This document shows positions 9,395-19,898 of a DNA stretch of 64,000 nucleotides, in pieces. Made by a program: the position numbers and the translations under genes. Source of the stretch: Diploptera punctata. Taxonomy: Eukaryota > Arthropoda > Insecta > Blattodea > Blaberidae. Under the pieces are notes generated by a model. It was not told where the DNA came from and did no database searches. It saw only the letters and a list, made by a program, of their open reading frames with translations. The number at the start of each line of letters is the position of its first letter. Position 1 is the stretch's first letter. The stretch is from the NCBI GenBank assembly GCA_030220185.1, contig JASPKZ010010195.1, positions 1-64,000 on the forward strand, read 5' to 3'.

Positions 9395-9898
9395 CATAAG
9401 TAATGCCAGGAGTGATTTCCAAATTATAGATAAATTCACGACTCACGAAGTGAGAAGGAAATCAAGAGTGACATTTGTTAGGACTATTTAACGAATAAAA
9501 TTAAGATATTTACTCACAAATCATTATTTAACTATACTTATTTTAAAATATATATGTAATGTAAACGGCGATGTTCGAAAACAAATGTGAATCGATTGGT
9601 ACGCTTCATTTGCTTCTTTTGTTCTCACTGCAACCAGATCATATTATTTATTGCCAAAGGAACGCAATATTGTAAGAATTCACTCTAGTGGAGAAAAAAT
9701 GAAACACATCAAACTGTATATTAATTAATTTCTGATGTCGTATGATGTAAATATGACAATTGTATTTTTCTGGATTATTACCTGGGGAAAGAATACATTT
9801 AAGAAAGTGCAAACAGTGGTTCCTTTTTTTGGTGGTATAATCAATTGCTACAAATGTTTTATATTAACTCCTGCATGCGCTATGTGTAGACATTTATG

Positions 9899-9957
<59 letters not shown>

Positions 9958-10164
9958 ATTTGGTAGCCGTATCTCTTAAGGAGTCGGTCACTGCAAAATA
10001 ATGCTATGACCTATTCAAAATGTTAAAAAGGAGGTGCTTTCTTTATTATGATAAACTTTAGTTGGTAAATTCTAGGCGAAACACGACTGTGATTGGTTTT
10101 AAATCGAAAATCATTGAAATATGATTGGTCATTGACTCCCATTTGAGGCATGAATTAAATAGTC
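9395..10164 (-). mobile_element. MITE-A copy 2, inserted in LINE endonuclease
   Basis: Reverse orientation of the element at 5351: it starts (plus strand) CATAAGTAATGCC and ends with the complement of GACTATTTAA at 10155-10164. It includes the same 3' hairpin and a long TA run (9901-9950). Both flanks encode adjoining parts of one endonuclease domain, so the insertion is later than the LINE. Confidence 0.75.
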
Positions 10165-10390
10165 ATTCAGTATTTTGTATGATATTCTATCGCTGACAAA
10201 CTTAACATCTCTTATAGCATAGAGCATTCTACGTTGGACTAAAATTTCCGTTCCGAATTATGGTCACGCTGCACCCCCACCCCATGGTAATAGTGCAAAG
10301 CTTCTTGATTCTTGATTAACTTCTGGTAATCTAACTTCCTGCGACTATATTCAAGGATTATTAATCTAATTCCCGCGCTAGTGCCGCACT
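10165..10390 (-). pseudogene. LINE endonuclease domain, upstream part
   Basis: On the minus strand the stretch at about 10165-10235 reads 'AIRDVKFVSDRISYKI', a signature of the endonuclease strand just before the I.VHAPT motif, which is found on the other side of MITE-A at about 9340-9390. The rest of the segment is too decayed to read. Confidence 0.65.
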
Positions 10391-10722
10391 ATTATCCATC
10401 CATCCAACCATAGTAATTCTGCCCGACGGCAGGTCTTTCACTGCAATCATATCATTTTCATGCTATATGCTTTGCAGCTTTACTAGGGAATTATAGGTGT
10501 GGTAGCTTCCCGTTGCTTCCCACACCGGTGAAGGATGATGATGATGATGGCCGGGTGATTTTCAGGGACCGTTGGGCCCTACGCTTCCTGACATTTGTCT
10601 TACAGGTGAGGAAGACTCCGAAAGAAACCTCACCCAGGAGCCTGTCCCGACCGGGAATCGAACCCGGGCCCTCTGCGTGACAAGGCAGCATGCTACATCG
10701 AGACCACAGCGGTGGACTCCCC
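10391..10722 (-). mobile_element. SINE-1 copy, full length, with (ATGG)n tail
   Basis: Complete minus-strand copy. The tail complement 'ccatccatcc' is at 10394-10405, the body has 'attctgcccgacggcaggtc' and the ATG/CATC run, and the head carries the B box (complement of GGGTTCGATTCCCGG at about 10650-10667) and the 'accacagcggtgga' start. This is the best preserved of the six SINE-1 copies. Confidence 0.85.
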
Positions 10723-11090
10723 ACTATTATATAGATTAATATATTTACATTCCATGTTCCTAAGAACATGTCCCTGTTTATGAGTTCTAAGAGTTGACTC
10801 AATTAAATTATTTCATATTTTGATAAGTAGATAAGTAGGGAATTTAAATGTAATGGGAAAAGTATAATACTGTCAGTAAAGCTACTCTTGCTAGAATGCA
10901 ATTCAATAAGATTTAACTAACAATAAATACATTGCCAAGGATTCCATGAAGTAGTCCCCGCCCGGAGAACCGACTGAGAGACTATTTTATCTCAGGAAAA
11001 TTTTACCCCAGTGGAATCGATGTCCGCATTAAATAAAATAAAATATGAATGTTCACATATAAATTGTGGATTTCATAAAAAAAGCAACAT
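10723..11090. other. Unassigned sequence
   Basis: AT-rich with AAATA-type runs and no recognisable feature. Confidence 0.4.
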
Positions 11091-11094
11091 GTAA

Positions 11095-11300
11095 AATGAA
11101 TGACAGAAGACTGATTGCTAAGAAGAATATTAGAATGGGTGCCACCTGGTAGAACAAGAAGAATAAACGGACGGCTGAAATTAAGGTGGATTGATGATGT
11201 TTTGAGCATCATGATGGAAAAAGGATTGGTCATTAGAGATCGGAATGACAGACTAATAGGCACAGAAAAGATTATATGAAACATTGTGAAACCTGCTAAA
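11095..11300 (+). pseudogene. LINE 3' tail fragment
   Basis: One frame reads 'RILEWVPPGRTRRINGRLKL RWIDDV' across 11128-11200, the Gly/Arg-rich end of a LINE reverse transcriptase followed by the W-D motif, and it ends near 'NIVKPAK'. The same end ('CNIVEPAKYI') is at 59865-59990. The 5' part is missing. Confidence 0.6.
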
Positions 11301-11398
11301 AGAAAGTAAAGTAAAATAAAATAAAATATAAAAATGAGGACGCAGAAACTAAAAACCAGCTATTGTATTATAAATTGTAATTTGTTTATGAGAAGAGG

Positions 11399-11650
11399 AT
11401 GAAGTTTTGTTACGCTCTGAATAGCACGTCTCAGAGCACGGATCGTCGCTTTTCATCTCCGTGGAGATTTGTGGAAGGCAAGATTCTGCTTGACACGGGC
11501 CCACAAAGTCAACAAGTGTCTGACACTTCTATAAATGTTTCTCAAACCAACTGCTTTCAACATGTGAGAAGTACAGGGAAAAACCACCAACATTTGTACT
11601 TACACTCCTATAACCTTATCTATAAATATAATATTCTTGTTATAAACTAG
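11399..11650 (+). other. Unassigned open frame, probably chance
   Basis: A 83-codon open frame with 'STSQSTDRRFSSPW' near its start. It has no recognisable domain and no repeated copy in the window. I see no support for a real gene. Confidence 0.15.
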
Positions 11651-11712
11651 TTTACAATACTTAAAAAAAACAACAAATAAAAATATGGCTGTATTAGTTG
11701 AGAGGTTATCAG

Positions 11713-12236
11713 TAGAGTCCGGATGTTAGGAACTTAAAACATTCAAAATAGGTAGGAAGAAAGGCACTAAAATCATTAATATACCACTAAAAATTCAAAA
11801 TAGGCTCTTACAAAAATTGACTACAACGTACATTTTTACAGCATTATGTTAAAATAAAATAGCCGGTACTTATTTCACCTAACGGGAGTGCATTGAGATT
11901 GAGGTGTAAACCATCCACCTACTAGGTCATTGTCTTTTTGCCACTCTTATCCTAAAATATTCTAAGAGAGAATTTATAAACAGAACACTTGCAAATTTCT
12001 ATGCAATGATATGTGCCATGACGTCTGTCCATTTCAATTGATTTAATTGAAATACTACGTTAATTTCGAAACAAAATAGCAAATAGGCATTTATAGGCAT
12101 TGTAAGCTGAAATAGGCAATTATAGGCAAAATTAACTTCATGGAAAATAACTCTATGATCGTAGATATATGAAGTCACTTTTACAATATCTATATAATAA
12201 ATAACTATAGGTATTTTCCCTAACATCCGGTCTGTA
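11713..12236. mobile_element. MITE-C copy 1 (hAT-like, 8-bp TSD with one mismatch)
   Basis: The terminal inverted repeat is TAGAGTCCGGATGTTAGG at the left and the complement of TACAGACCGGATGTTAGG at the right. The flanks GTTATCAG (11705-11712) and GCTATCAG (12237-12244) agree in 7 of 8 positions, as expected for an aged hAT-type 8-bp duplication. Internal 'ataggcatttataggcat' repeats and a second copy at 37500-38270 confirm the family. No transposase. Confidence 0.7.
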
Positions 12237-12384
12237 GCTATCAGTCAATAGGATGGTGCTACATGCGGTTGAAATAATTACGTCGTATCTAGGAGGCATT
12301 TGTCATAGATAATTTAATGTTCGTTGTCTATCCCTCGCACTTTCCCGCCTACTTTCACCGGTATCTATATATAAATAGGTAAAT

Positions 12385-12655
12385 ACAAAACAGTTAAGTA
12401 CCTTTTTCTTCTCTCTTTGTCAACCGATTTTTTTAGTAGCTATTAACGAGTTTAGTGTTACCAACAACAAAATTGGAAACAGTATTTTTTTTATTCCCCT
12501 ACTTTCGATACAAAATAGTTAAGTACCTTTTTCTCGTCTGCTTTCAATCGATGTTTTTATTTTCATTTTTAGTTTAGTAGCCACTGACGAACTTTAGTGT
12601 TATCAATAACAAAAGTTTTGGAAACAGTTTTTTTTTTTTCCTACCTTCGATGTAG
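12385..12655. repeat. Local tandem duplication, about 126-bp period
   Basis: Two successive copies each contain 'agttaagtacctttttct', then 'ttagtgtta.caa.aacaaaa', then 'ttggaaacag' and a T run followed by 'ctactttcgat/ctaccttcgat'. They differ by scattered changes and small indels. Confidence 0.75.
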
Positions 12656-12767
12656 GGTCGAAGCCTTTCTTTAGAAGTCTATATTCAACTTACTTCACGC
12701 TCTTTACATGTACACTCTATAATATTTGTACAATACTCAAAACAGAACTGTTACATATCATTTTTCT

Positions 12768-12989
12768 GGGTGAGGTTTTTATCGGGGTTTTTCCTCACCT
12801 GTAAGACAAATTTCAGGAAAACTTTCAGGTCCAAACGGTCCCCGAAATCATATGGCCATCATCATCATCCTTCACCGGTGTGGAAAGTAAGGGAAGCTAC
12901 CACACCTACAATTCCCTAGTAAAGCTGCAAGCATAGCATGAAAATTGCAGTGAAGGACCTGCCTTCGGGCAGAATTACTATGGATGGAT
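12768..12989 (+). mobile_element. SINE-1 copy, head missing
   Basis: Starts inside the body at 'gggtgaggtttttatcgggg' and runs to 'cctgccttcgggcagaatta' and the ATGGATGGATA tail, which merges into the AT-rich satellite. The tRNA head is absent (5' truncation). Confidence 0.8.
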
Positions 12990-13200
12990 ATATTATATTT
13001 TATTGTATTGCATTGCATTATTATATTATATTATATTATATATTATACTATATATTCATATTATATATTATATTATATTATATTATATTAAATTATATTC
13101 TATTATATTATATTATAGTATATCATATTATATTATATTATATCTATTATATTATATTATCATTATATTATATTATATTATATTATACTTATATTATATT
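12990..13200. repeat. ATATT pentanucleotide satellite
   Basis: Dominated by ATATT units with drift. It is directly continuous with the SINE-1 tail on one side and the CTCTT satellite on the other. Confidence 0.9.
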
Positions 13201-13725
13201 ACTCTTCTCTTCTCTTCTGTTATCTTCTTCTATCTCTATCTACTCCTCTTATCTTATCACTCTTCTCTTCTCTTCTCTATCTTCTATCTCTTCTCCTTCT
13301 CTTCTCTTCTTTCTCTTCTCTTCTCTTCTCTTCTCTTCCTCTCTCTTCTCTCTTCTCTTCTCTTCTCTCTCGCTTCTCTTCTCTCTCTTCTCTTCTCTTC
13401 TCTTCCCTCTTTTCTTCTCTTCTCCTCTCTCTTCTTCTTTCTCTTCTCTTCTCTTCTCTTCTCTTCTCTCTTCTCTTCTCTTCTTTCTCTTCTCTTCTCT
13501 TCTCTTCTCTTCTCTTCTCTTCTCTTCTCCTTCTCTTCTCTCTTCTCTTCTCTTCTCTTCTCTTCTCTTCTCTTCTCTTCTCTGCTCTCCTCTTCTCTTC
13601 TCTTCTCTTCTCTTCTCTTCTCTTCTCTTCTCTTCTCTTCTCTTCTCTGCTCTTCTCGTCTTCTCTGCTCTTCTCGTACTCTCTGCTCTTCTCGTCTTCT
13701 CTCTACTTCCTCGTCTTCACATCTA
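13201..13725. repeat. CTCTT pentanucleotide satellite
   Basis: About 500 bp of CTCTT/TCTTC units, most homogeneous between 13490 and 13660, degenerating to CTGCTCTTCTCGT-type units at the right end. It produces Ser/Leu/Phe-rich open frames of almost 300 codons that have no coding meaning. Confidence 0.95.
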
Positions 13726-13819
13726 TTATATAAGCAAGAACACGAAACACAAAAGAGAAATGTAATTCATCAAATGAACGTCAAAGCAAATAATACTAAT
13801 CTTAAGGTATCAGTTATTC

Positions 13820-13821
<2 letters not shown>

Positions 13822-13899
<78 letters not shown>
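13822..13899. repeat. (TA)n(TG)n microsatellite
   Basis: A TA run switches to a TG run at about 13869. Confidence 0.95.
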
Positions 13900-14189
13900 T
13901 AAAAAAAACGTCCAGTATCATGCCAAATAAAATAAAATATAATTAAAACAAACTAACCATGTCTAATAAAATATAAAGTGAGACAAGTTCGGTGACGTGT
14001 TATTTATGGTCGAATTTAGACCAATAGGCGAACACTAGTAAAAATAATGTTAGCAGTTAATCCTCAACTATCGGCATCAAACATAAGCCTTTCCTCATTT
14101 TAGGCAGCTAATTAATCTTTCGTATTAATTTAAAACTGTCATTACTTATGTTGACACAACCTGATAGCTTACATACTTTTATATAATAA

Positions 14190-14600
14190 TTTTTTATTTA
14201 GGAATATTCCACAATACAGTCTTTCTCCTTCAACCCAAAGTGATTTGTCGCCAGAGGTTCCTGTCTAAAGCATTTTCTTCACTCAAATGTCTACCTTCCA
14301 TACTTATATTCACTCAATCCATCCATCGTTCTCTAGGCCTGCCTCTTCCACTTCTTCCATAAGGATCTTCTGTGGTATTCTCTCTTCTTCCATTCTTATG
14401 AGGTGTCCATACCATTTCTAACGTTTTTCTTCTATTTTTCCTAATACTTTTTTTCTTCTATTTTTCCTAATATTTTTTTTTTACTTGCATAATTTCCCTT
14501 ATTGTGCTGTTTCTGACCTTATCCCTTTTTGTAATTCTTATCGATCGCGTTCATAAATCCATATCTACTGCTAGCAGCTTGTTTTCTACTTGCTGTCCAG
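14190..14600 (-). pseudogene. LINE-B-like 3' remnant
   Basis: The minus strand reads 'RWYGHLIRMEEERIPQKIL' (about 14350-14420) and, further on, 'VEEAGLENDGWIE'. This is the R(M)--ERIP-K segment before the Gly/Arg-rich end of RTE-like LINE proteins. Stops and indels follow. Nothing further upstream in the domain is readable. Confidence 0.6.
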
Positions 14601-15290
14601 GTTTACTACTAATAATAATAATATTAATGATAATATTAATAATAATAATAAATTGACCATTTGTGAATATACAAAAATGTAAATTAAAAATGTATCTTAC
14701 TTTAATCTTGGCTATTTGGCTGCAACAAAATTATTATTATATATAGGATTCATTTTTACTGAACAAAATGAGCAAGTTTTTATGTATAATCTAACTCAAA
14801 AAAGAAACATAACAGTTTTAAATATGAAATAAAGTCACCTCAATTGACGTTTTACTAATTAAAGTTGACACACATATCCCAGTTTTGCATAAAGTTGAAG
14901 AGCAGGAGAATCCGTCTTGCCTTCACGGCTCGTTGCCACACTGAAGGCTCAGGAGTATCTGTGAGATCAGAGGGTGAGGCACCCTAACTTACGGCAAGTC
15001 AATGGCTCGGAACATGGGCTGGAGTGTCACGATAGTGTTTCATATCCACCAACCTTATTAATAATACAGGTGCAAGAGCTCAGAATGTACAGCATTTAAA
15101 ATACATGGTTTATTTTACATAATTGTATATCGATAATCTTGCATCTGACTGCGTGCACTATGCCAATTGTAGGATTTCCTGCATGACTGTGGAATTGTTT
15201 TGTTATTCGAAGAAAATAACTATAATTACATAAATTTATATTCTAACAAAAATAATATACCAGATTTAAAAGGTGAATAAATCCAACCAT
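14601..15290. other. Unassigned sequence
   Basis: Contains a short AAT run at 14610-14650 and an otherwise featureless stretch. No gene is recognised. Confidence 0.4.
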
Positions 15291-15292
15291 AT

Positions 15293-15512
15293 ACTTTAGA
15301 AGCACCTTGGGGTAATAGGAGTTTAAGGATCCCGCCTTTGCACGAGATATCAGTCGGGTAGTCATCTCTGCGTGACTACCGCCTTTACCTCCAGAACATG
15401 TGCATTTTCGTTTGATGGTGAATCGACTCCAGGGACATACTGGCGCTAGAAAGTTCCGGAGTGTAGCGTATTTCCGTAACCAAGTACGTGCCCTCTACCG
15501 AGCGTAAACAAT
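15293..15512 (-). mobile_element. tRNA-headed SINE (family SINE-4)
   Basis: Shares with 46968-47252, in the same order, 'ccttggggtaataggag', 'gactaccgcctttac/gacgaccgccttcat', 'ccagaaca', 'gactccaggga/gactacaggga' and 'gtgtagc.tatttccttaacca'. In reverse, the last motif resembles a tRNA D arm (TGGTTAAGG). Two divergent copies in the window. Confidence 0.65.
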
Positions 15513-15810
15513 ACAAATATAAATATAAATAAATAAATATATTTATGTATATATACACACACACAGATGGAAAATCTGTGTCTACATAATAAATTCTCCA
15601 TGAAATATTATGTCCACTCCAATTTCCTTTTTTTAATATTTTTATCAACACCATGTACTAAGATTTGATTGCAATAAGTAATTAATTAGTTTTGAGTTTC
15701 AACTGAACTTAAATTTCGTCGTTCACGAGTAAAATTGAGCTCAACACAACAGAGAAACAATAAAGTATCTCGAATCACAATCTTAAATATATTTTATTTC
15801 GGTCTTAAAA
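15513..15810. other. Unassigned sequence
   Basis: Contains an AAATAT-type run with a short CA stretch at 15500-15570. No recognised feature. Confidence 0.4.
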
Positions 15811-15814
15811 TATT

Positions 15815-16352
15815 GTACTGTTTGTGAGATATACAGGCACTAGTAACATTTTTAAGTCATTTAATTGCAAGTTAGACGATCGCCAATTCTCTATTAAATA
15901 CTATTAACGAGATATATAGGCCCTAGTAAATTTTATCTTTCGGCGGCATGGGTCGGCAAACTAACGAGAGGCGGAGGTTTTGTCAGGGCTGCTAGGAGGT
16001 AATTCTGGTAATGTCTGACAAGATAGGGTCGTAGCGGGACTCACATTTGGATAGGTGCCGAAGGAACCTATTGTTGGTTAACGGCAGTCCCCGATATCTG
16101 TAAAATGACTTAACTGCGGGGGGTTGGAAGAACTCTTTAGCTGTAGAGAAGCCAACTTCTTGGAGTCAGACCTCCAACATGAAGGTCATTCGTCCTCTAG
16201 GTAGGAATTGAGCGTGAGACTTACGATCGCATCTCGGAAAAATGTCTAATTAGGAACCAAATACATGGCCTCGGAGGACAGAGACGACTGGAGTAAGTCA
16301 ATGGGCTATTGAATTGTAAATTAGACGATTGGCAATACTCTATTAAATACAA
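15815..16352. repeat. Segment bounded by 39-bp direct repeats
   Basis: A direct repeat of about 39 bp, 'aattg.aa.ttagacgat.g.caat.ctctattaaatac', occurs at 15863-15901 and again at 16312-16350. A smaller direct repeat, 'gagatata.aggc.ctagtaa', occurs at 15823-15845 and 15908-15931. The enclosed 410 bp is richer in G+C than its surroundings and occurs once in the window. It could be a small element with direct terminal repeats or a local duplication. Confidence 0.5.
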
Positions 16353-16505
16353 AGTGGAATAGGAATCCACCGATAAACGTCCACAGGTTGTTCAGGGATG
16401 TTGGGCTTAGTGTTTTGATATGAGAAACATATTATACAGTAAAGTTTGTTAATTTGTTAGACATGCAACGTGTCCTTATAACCATAGTAAAACGGTTCTT
16501 GTAAA

Positions 16506-17471
16506 TCTAATATATAAAAATGAATGTTTGTTTGTTTGTTCGTACTTTATGCGCGGCCATACCATTGATCCGATTGTGATGGGTTTTCTTTTGCAAAATG
16601 TTCAGGAGATTCCCGGGATGAACATAGGCTATAAGAGAGCTGACATACTCGACTCCTACACCCTTAACAAAACAACCTTTGTAGTGAAAAACGTGAAAAG
16701 TCCCCTTTTTTTACCCTTAAATGGCTTACGCTGCCTAAACCATTAATGTACACAGAATTAAATATCTCCACAAAAAAGTCAACGACAGCATGTGTTTATC
16801 TTTTACAGATAACACACAGTAGCCATTTTTGTCTTTCATTGATGCCAAGGAGATCAGGATAAGTAGATTGCATGTGCTGCCATACCGTTCATCCGATTAT
16901 CACGGGGCTTTTTGCAAAATGTTCAGGATTTCCCGGGAAGGTTATAGGATATAAGAGGGTTTTAATGCTCAAGCCCTTCATCCTTAAAAATCACCTTCTG
17001 TGGTGAAAAAAGTGAAAAATGTAGCTTTTTGTAAGTTTAAATTGCTTACGCTGGGCGAAACCATAACAAATACACAAAAGTATTGTACACAAAATTGAAT
17101 ATCTCAAAAAAAAACTCTACAGAAAAGTCCGCGACAGCATACGTTTATCTTTTAAGGATAACTCACAATAACCATTTTTTTGTTTTTCATTGATGCCAAG
17201 AAGATCGGGTAGATTCCCGGGCAAGCATAGCAGCGCACGGCGGGTATTCTTTTATGGATAACTCAAAATAACTAATTTTGTATTTCAGCTCATTTGTGCC
17301 AAGTACATCGGGATGCGTAGATTCTCTGGCAACGCCGGGTAATCAGCACGGGGTATCTGAAAATAATAATGATATAAATTTATATTTATTTTCCCTTTTA
17401 CTTACTGAACTAAATTCAAAAACACATTATCGTTTATTTAGGTGTATCAGCACACGCCGGGTAATAGCTAG
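16506..17471 (+). mobile_element. Non-autonomous Helitron, copy 1
   Basis: Starts TCTAATATATAAAAATGAA just after an A and ends CTAG just before a T, the classic Helitron insertion between A and T with no target duplication. A hairpin just before the 3' end has GGTGT pairing with ACGCC. Internally it has the family segments 'tatgcgcggccatacc', 'aaaatgttcagga' and 'gattcccggg'. Relatives are at 52891-53382 and 59985-60934. It encodes no Rep/helicase. Confidence 0.8.
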
Positions 17472-17472
17472 T

Positions 17473-17864
17473 TACAAATAAAAATGAAAAACTAATAATA
17501 AATCATCAATTATAAACATCATAAACGATCTAAGATCGGTCTTGGATAAAACTAATATAATATAGCGTGCTACTTGTCTAACACATAACAACATGTTATT
17601 TGAAACATCATAGATTCTTTAAACTAAATACTCAAAACATAATGTCTGAACAACTTGTGAAAATTATAGGTTTCTATTCTGCCCTATAGAACTGTATTTT
17701 ACAAGTATAATTAATTAGTAGGCCAAGAATAGATATTTTTGTAAACAAGGTAAGTTTAGGGAAATGAGTGAATCTTTATTAGATATAGGCCTATTTGTCA
17801 CGATATTTTATTATTTCTTTGAAGATTTTAAATTAATATTAGCTTATCTGGATATTATATTTCA
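17473..17864. other. Unassigned sequence
   Basis: AT-rich and without recognisable features. Confidence 0.4.
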
Positions 17865-18172
17865 GCCGGCTCTTTGGGGCAAGCGCTCAGAAACTCCATT
17901 CTCACCGCTAAGGTTTCGATATCGAGTCTCCGTCACTCCGTGTTGGTTCCGTAATGCAAGAAACGGAGTATGGGCAGGTTTTTACATGGGGGGTTCTTTA
18001 GATTTTCACTGCCACAAATTCTCCATACTCATCTCATCAATTTTGTTTCATTTCGTTCATCCGCCCCTGTGACGGTGCGACATGCACCCTTGTTGCTCAC
18101 AGACCTCTATAAATCGAGGATTTCATTTCATGTCAAACCTCAACCGAAATTGGACACGAAATGAGGATATTA
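17865..18172 (+). mobile_element. SINE-3 copy 2
   Basis: Parallels 548-870: 'ggggcaagcgctcag' in the head, then 'ctccatactcatctcat', 'cctgtgacggtgcg' and 'gacctctataaa'. The tail is lost. It is followed by a TA run at 18226-18275. Confidence 0.7.
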
Positions 18173-18222
18173 TTATGATATTTCTTTTTTGTTTTCTTTT
18201 TTTGGTCATTTTTATACTTTGT

Positions 18223-18225
<3 letters not shown>

Positions 18226-18275
<50 letters not shown>
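18226..18275. repeat. (TA)n microsatellite
   Basis: Uninterrupted TA dinucleotides. Confidence 0.95.
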
Positions 18276-18277
<2 letters not shown>

Positions 18278-18904
18278 TCTGCTCTTTTGATGTATCATTT
18301 GTATCTGATAATTATTTTATTTGATTTTATGTATTTTTTGGTTAAATTATCATTCAAATGACATTCTAATGTTATGTTCCATTAAATTATATTTCACAAT
18401 TTTTAAAGCTTCTATTTCCAATGATAATTGTATCTCCTTTCGAATAGAAAACATACTCTAAAAAAAGTAGAAAATTGGATTTCTAAAGTGGAACAAATAT
18501 GTTTTCATTAATTTTATTTTATTTTTGTATTTGACGACAATGGAATCAGTGTTTTATTGGATTTTAAACTGTTGCCATGCTATGTATAAAAATAAAACTG
18601 ACCACTCTCTTTAAACCAATATCACGATACTTCGAGCACAGAATTCCTGATAATACCTGTATTACTCTTCCATTTTCATTAACTTATTTTAACCTTTCGC
18701 CTTAGAGGTAGACTACTTTTTACATGCCACACACCACCCAGGCTTGACAGTGATACGACCTATCGGGAGAGAGATTTTGAACTGTGAATCATACATACTT
18801 TTGTGACCACATAAATACGTGGAGGACCTCAATGAGAGATCAAGTCAATGTCAGCGTCTCCTCCGACACAACACAACATTAAGACGAAACACACACATTC
18901 ATAC
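18276..18904. other. Unassigned sequence
   Basis: No gene or known repeat. The segment 'catgccacacaccacccaggc' (18723-18743) recurs in diverged form at 19155-19176, on the other side of a SINE-1 copy, so a short direct duplication surrounds that SINE. Confidence 0.4.
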
Positions 18905-19103
18905 TATGGTGGTGAATATGATAATGATGATTATGATAGCCAGGTAATATTCGGGGATCGTTTGGGCCTTAACGTTTCCTAACATTTGTCTTATAGGCGA
19001 GGGGAAAAAAATCATCCAGGAAAATTGCCCCGACCTGGTATCGAACCCGGGCCATATGCGTGCGAGGCAGCTACGGTTCCTAGACCACAACAGAGGACTA
19101 TAC
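18905..19103 (-). mobile_element. SINE-1 copy, tail missing
   Basis: Has 'catttgtcttataggcgagg', the B-box complement 'tatcgaacccgggcc' at about 19037-19051, and the head start complement 'agaccacaaca'. The far end of the body is missing. Confidence 0.75.
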
Positions 19104-19244
19104 ATACTGTTGCGATTCTTTATTTCTTGACCTTGGTTTAATCTCTCCCTTTTTATGTCCCACGCCACCCAGGCCTTACATGAATTGTTTTGTTTTAAAA
19201 TTAAATTACCCTGAATAGCAATCAAACAGTTTATCGAATTATTT

Positions 19245-19790
19245 AGAATAGAATAGATTTAGCCTGGTGGAGTTAAGGTCATGTGGCCTTCTCTATCACT
19301 GATCAGGACAAAAATATATTACATTTTAATACAAGAAATTGCAATAATATACATAGTAAGTCAAACTGAACAATAATGCAAATAATGTCTAAAATACAAT
19401 GAAATTAAATACAATTAAAATTAAACTAATCAAAGAATTTATACTCAAAAGAATATCAGCTCGAATCTACTATACGTAAAGAGAAAAGAAAAAATGTATA
19501 AAAAAAGCAAGTAATAAACTCTAATGAATTAATCTTTCGCTTATATATAAGACATTAGGTAAATATATTGACAAATCTTAATAGTATTTTTATTAAATAA
19601 TGAAAAAACAAATTATTAATTGTTAAAAAAGTATTATTAGTGAGATGTTTCTGTTATTAATTTTATTTTCAATTTGCTTCTGGAAAATGGTAAAGTTTGA
19701 CAGTCTCTGACATAGAGTGGAAGAGAATCTCATGTTGTAACAAGAGAAACTATAAAATATTTCGGGTAAAGATAGTGTACAGTAATATAA
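19245..19790 (-). pseudogene. LINE-C 3' end, copy 2
   Basis: Minus strand: 'SLPLYVRDCQTLP' near 19690-19745 (the NSLP block), then 'KLKIKLI', then a 3' UTR with the same 'ggccttaactccaccaggct' terminus as the copy at 7225-7790. 5'-truncated and frameshifted. Confidence 0.6.
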
Positions 19791-19856
19791 TGTACGGTTA
19801 AAAACTATAAAATAGTTACCTTGTAGGTCCGTCTCCTCGACTTAAGTTATTTTAAA

Positions 19857-19898
19857 ACTCTGTAGGCCTTTCGGGACTAGTCCCATCATCAGCAGAGT
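19857..19898 (-). ncRNA. Candidate type I hammerhead ribozyme
   Basis: On the minus strand all core parts are present in order. ACTCTG is one side of stem I. Then come the CTGATGA core, stem II as GGGA/TCCC with loop CTAG (one extra T before it), and GAA. A very short stem III is made from AGGCCT, giving the A15.1-U16.1 pair. The cleavage site follows TA (CUA triplet), and CAGAGT pairs perfectly with the first strand of stem I. Hammerheads with minimal stem III are typical of Penelope-like retroelement repeats and related retrozymes. No Penelope reverse transcriptase is visible nearby. The extra base in stem II may reduce activity. Confidence 0.6.

Noticed and set aside
9735..10001. 88-codon frame with a Tyr/Ile run
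   Set aside because: Spans the TA microsatellite within MITE-A.
12938..13899. Two overlapping open frames of 275 and 298 codons
   Set aside because: They are Tyr/Ile- and Ser/Leu/Phe-rich readings of pentanucleotide satellites, not genes.
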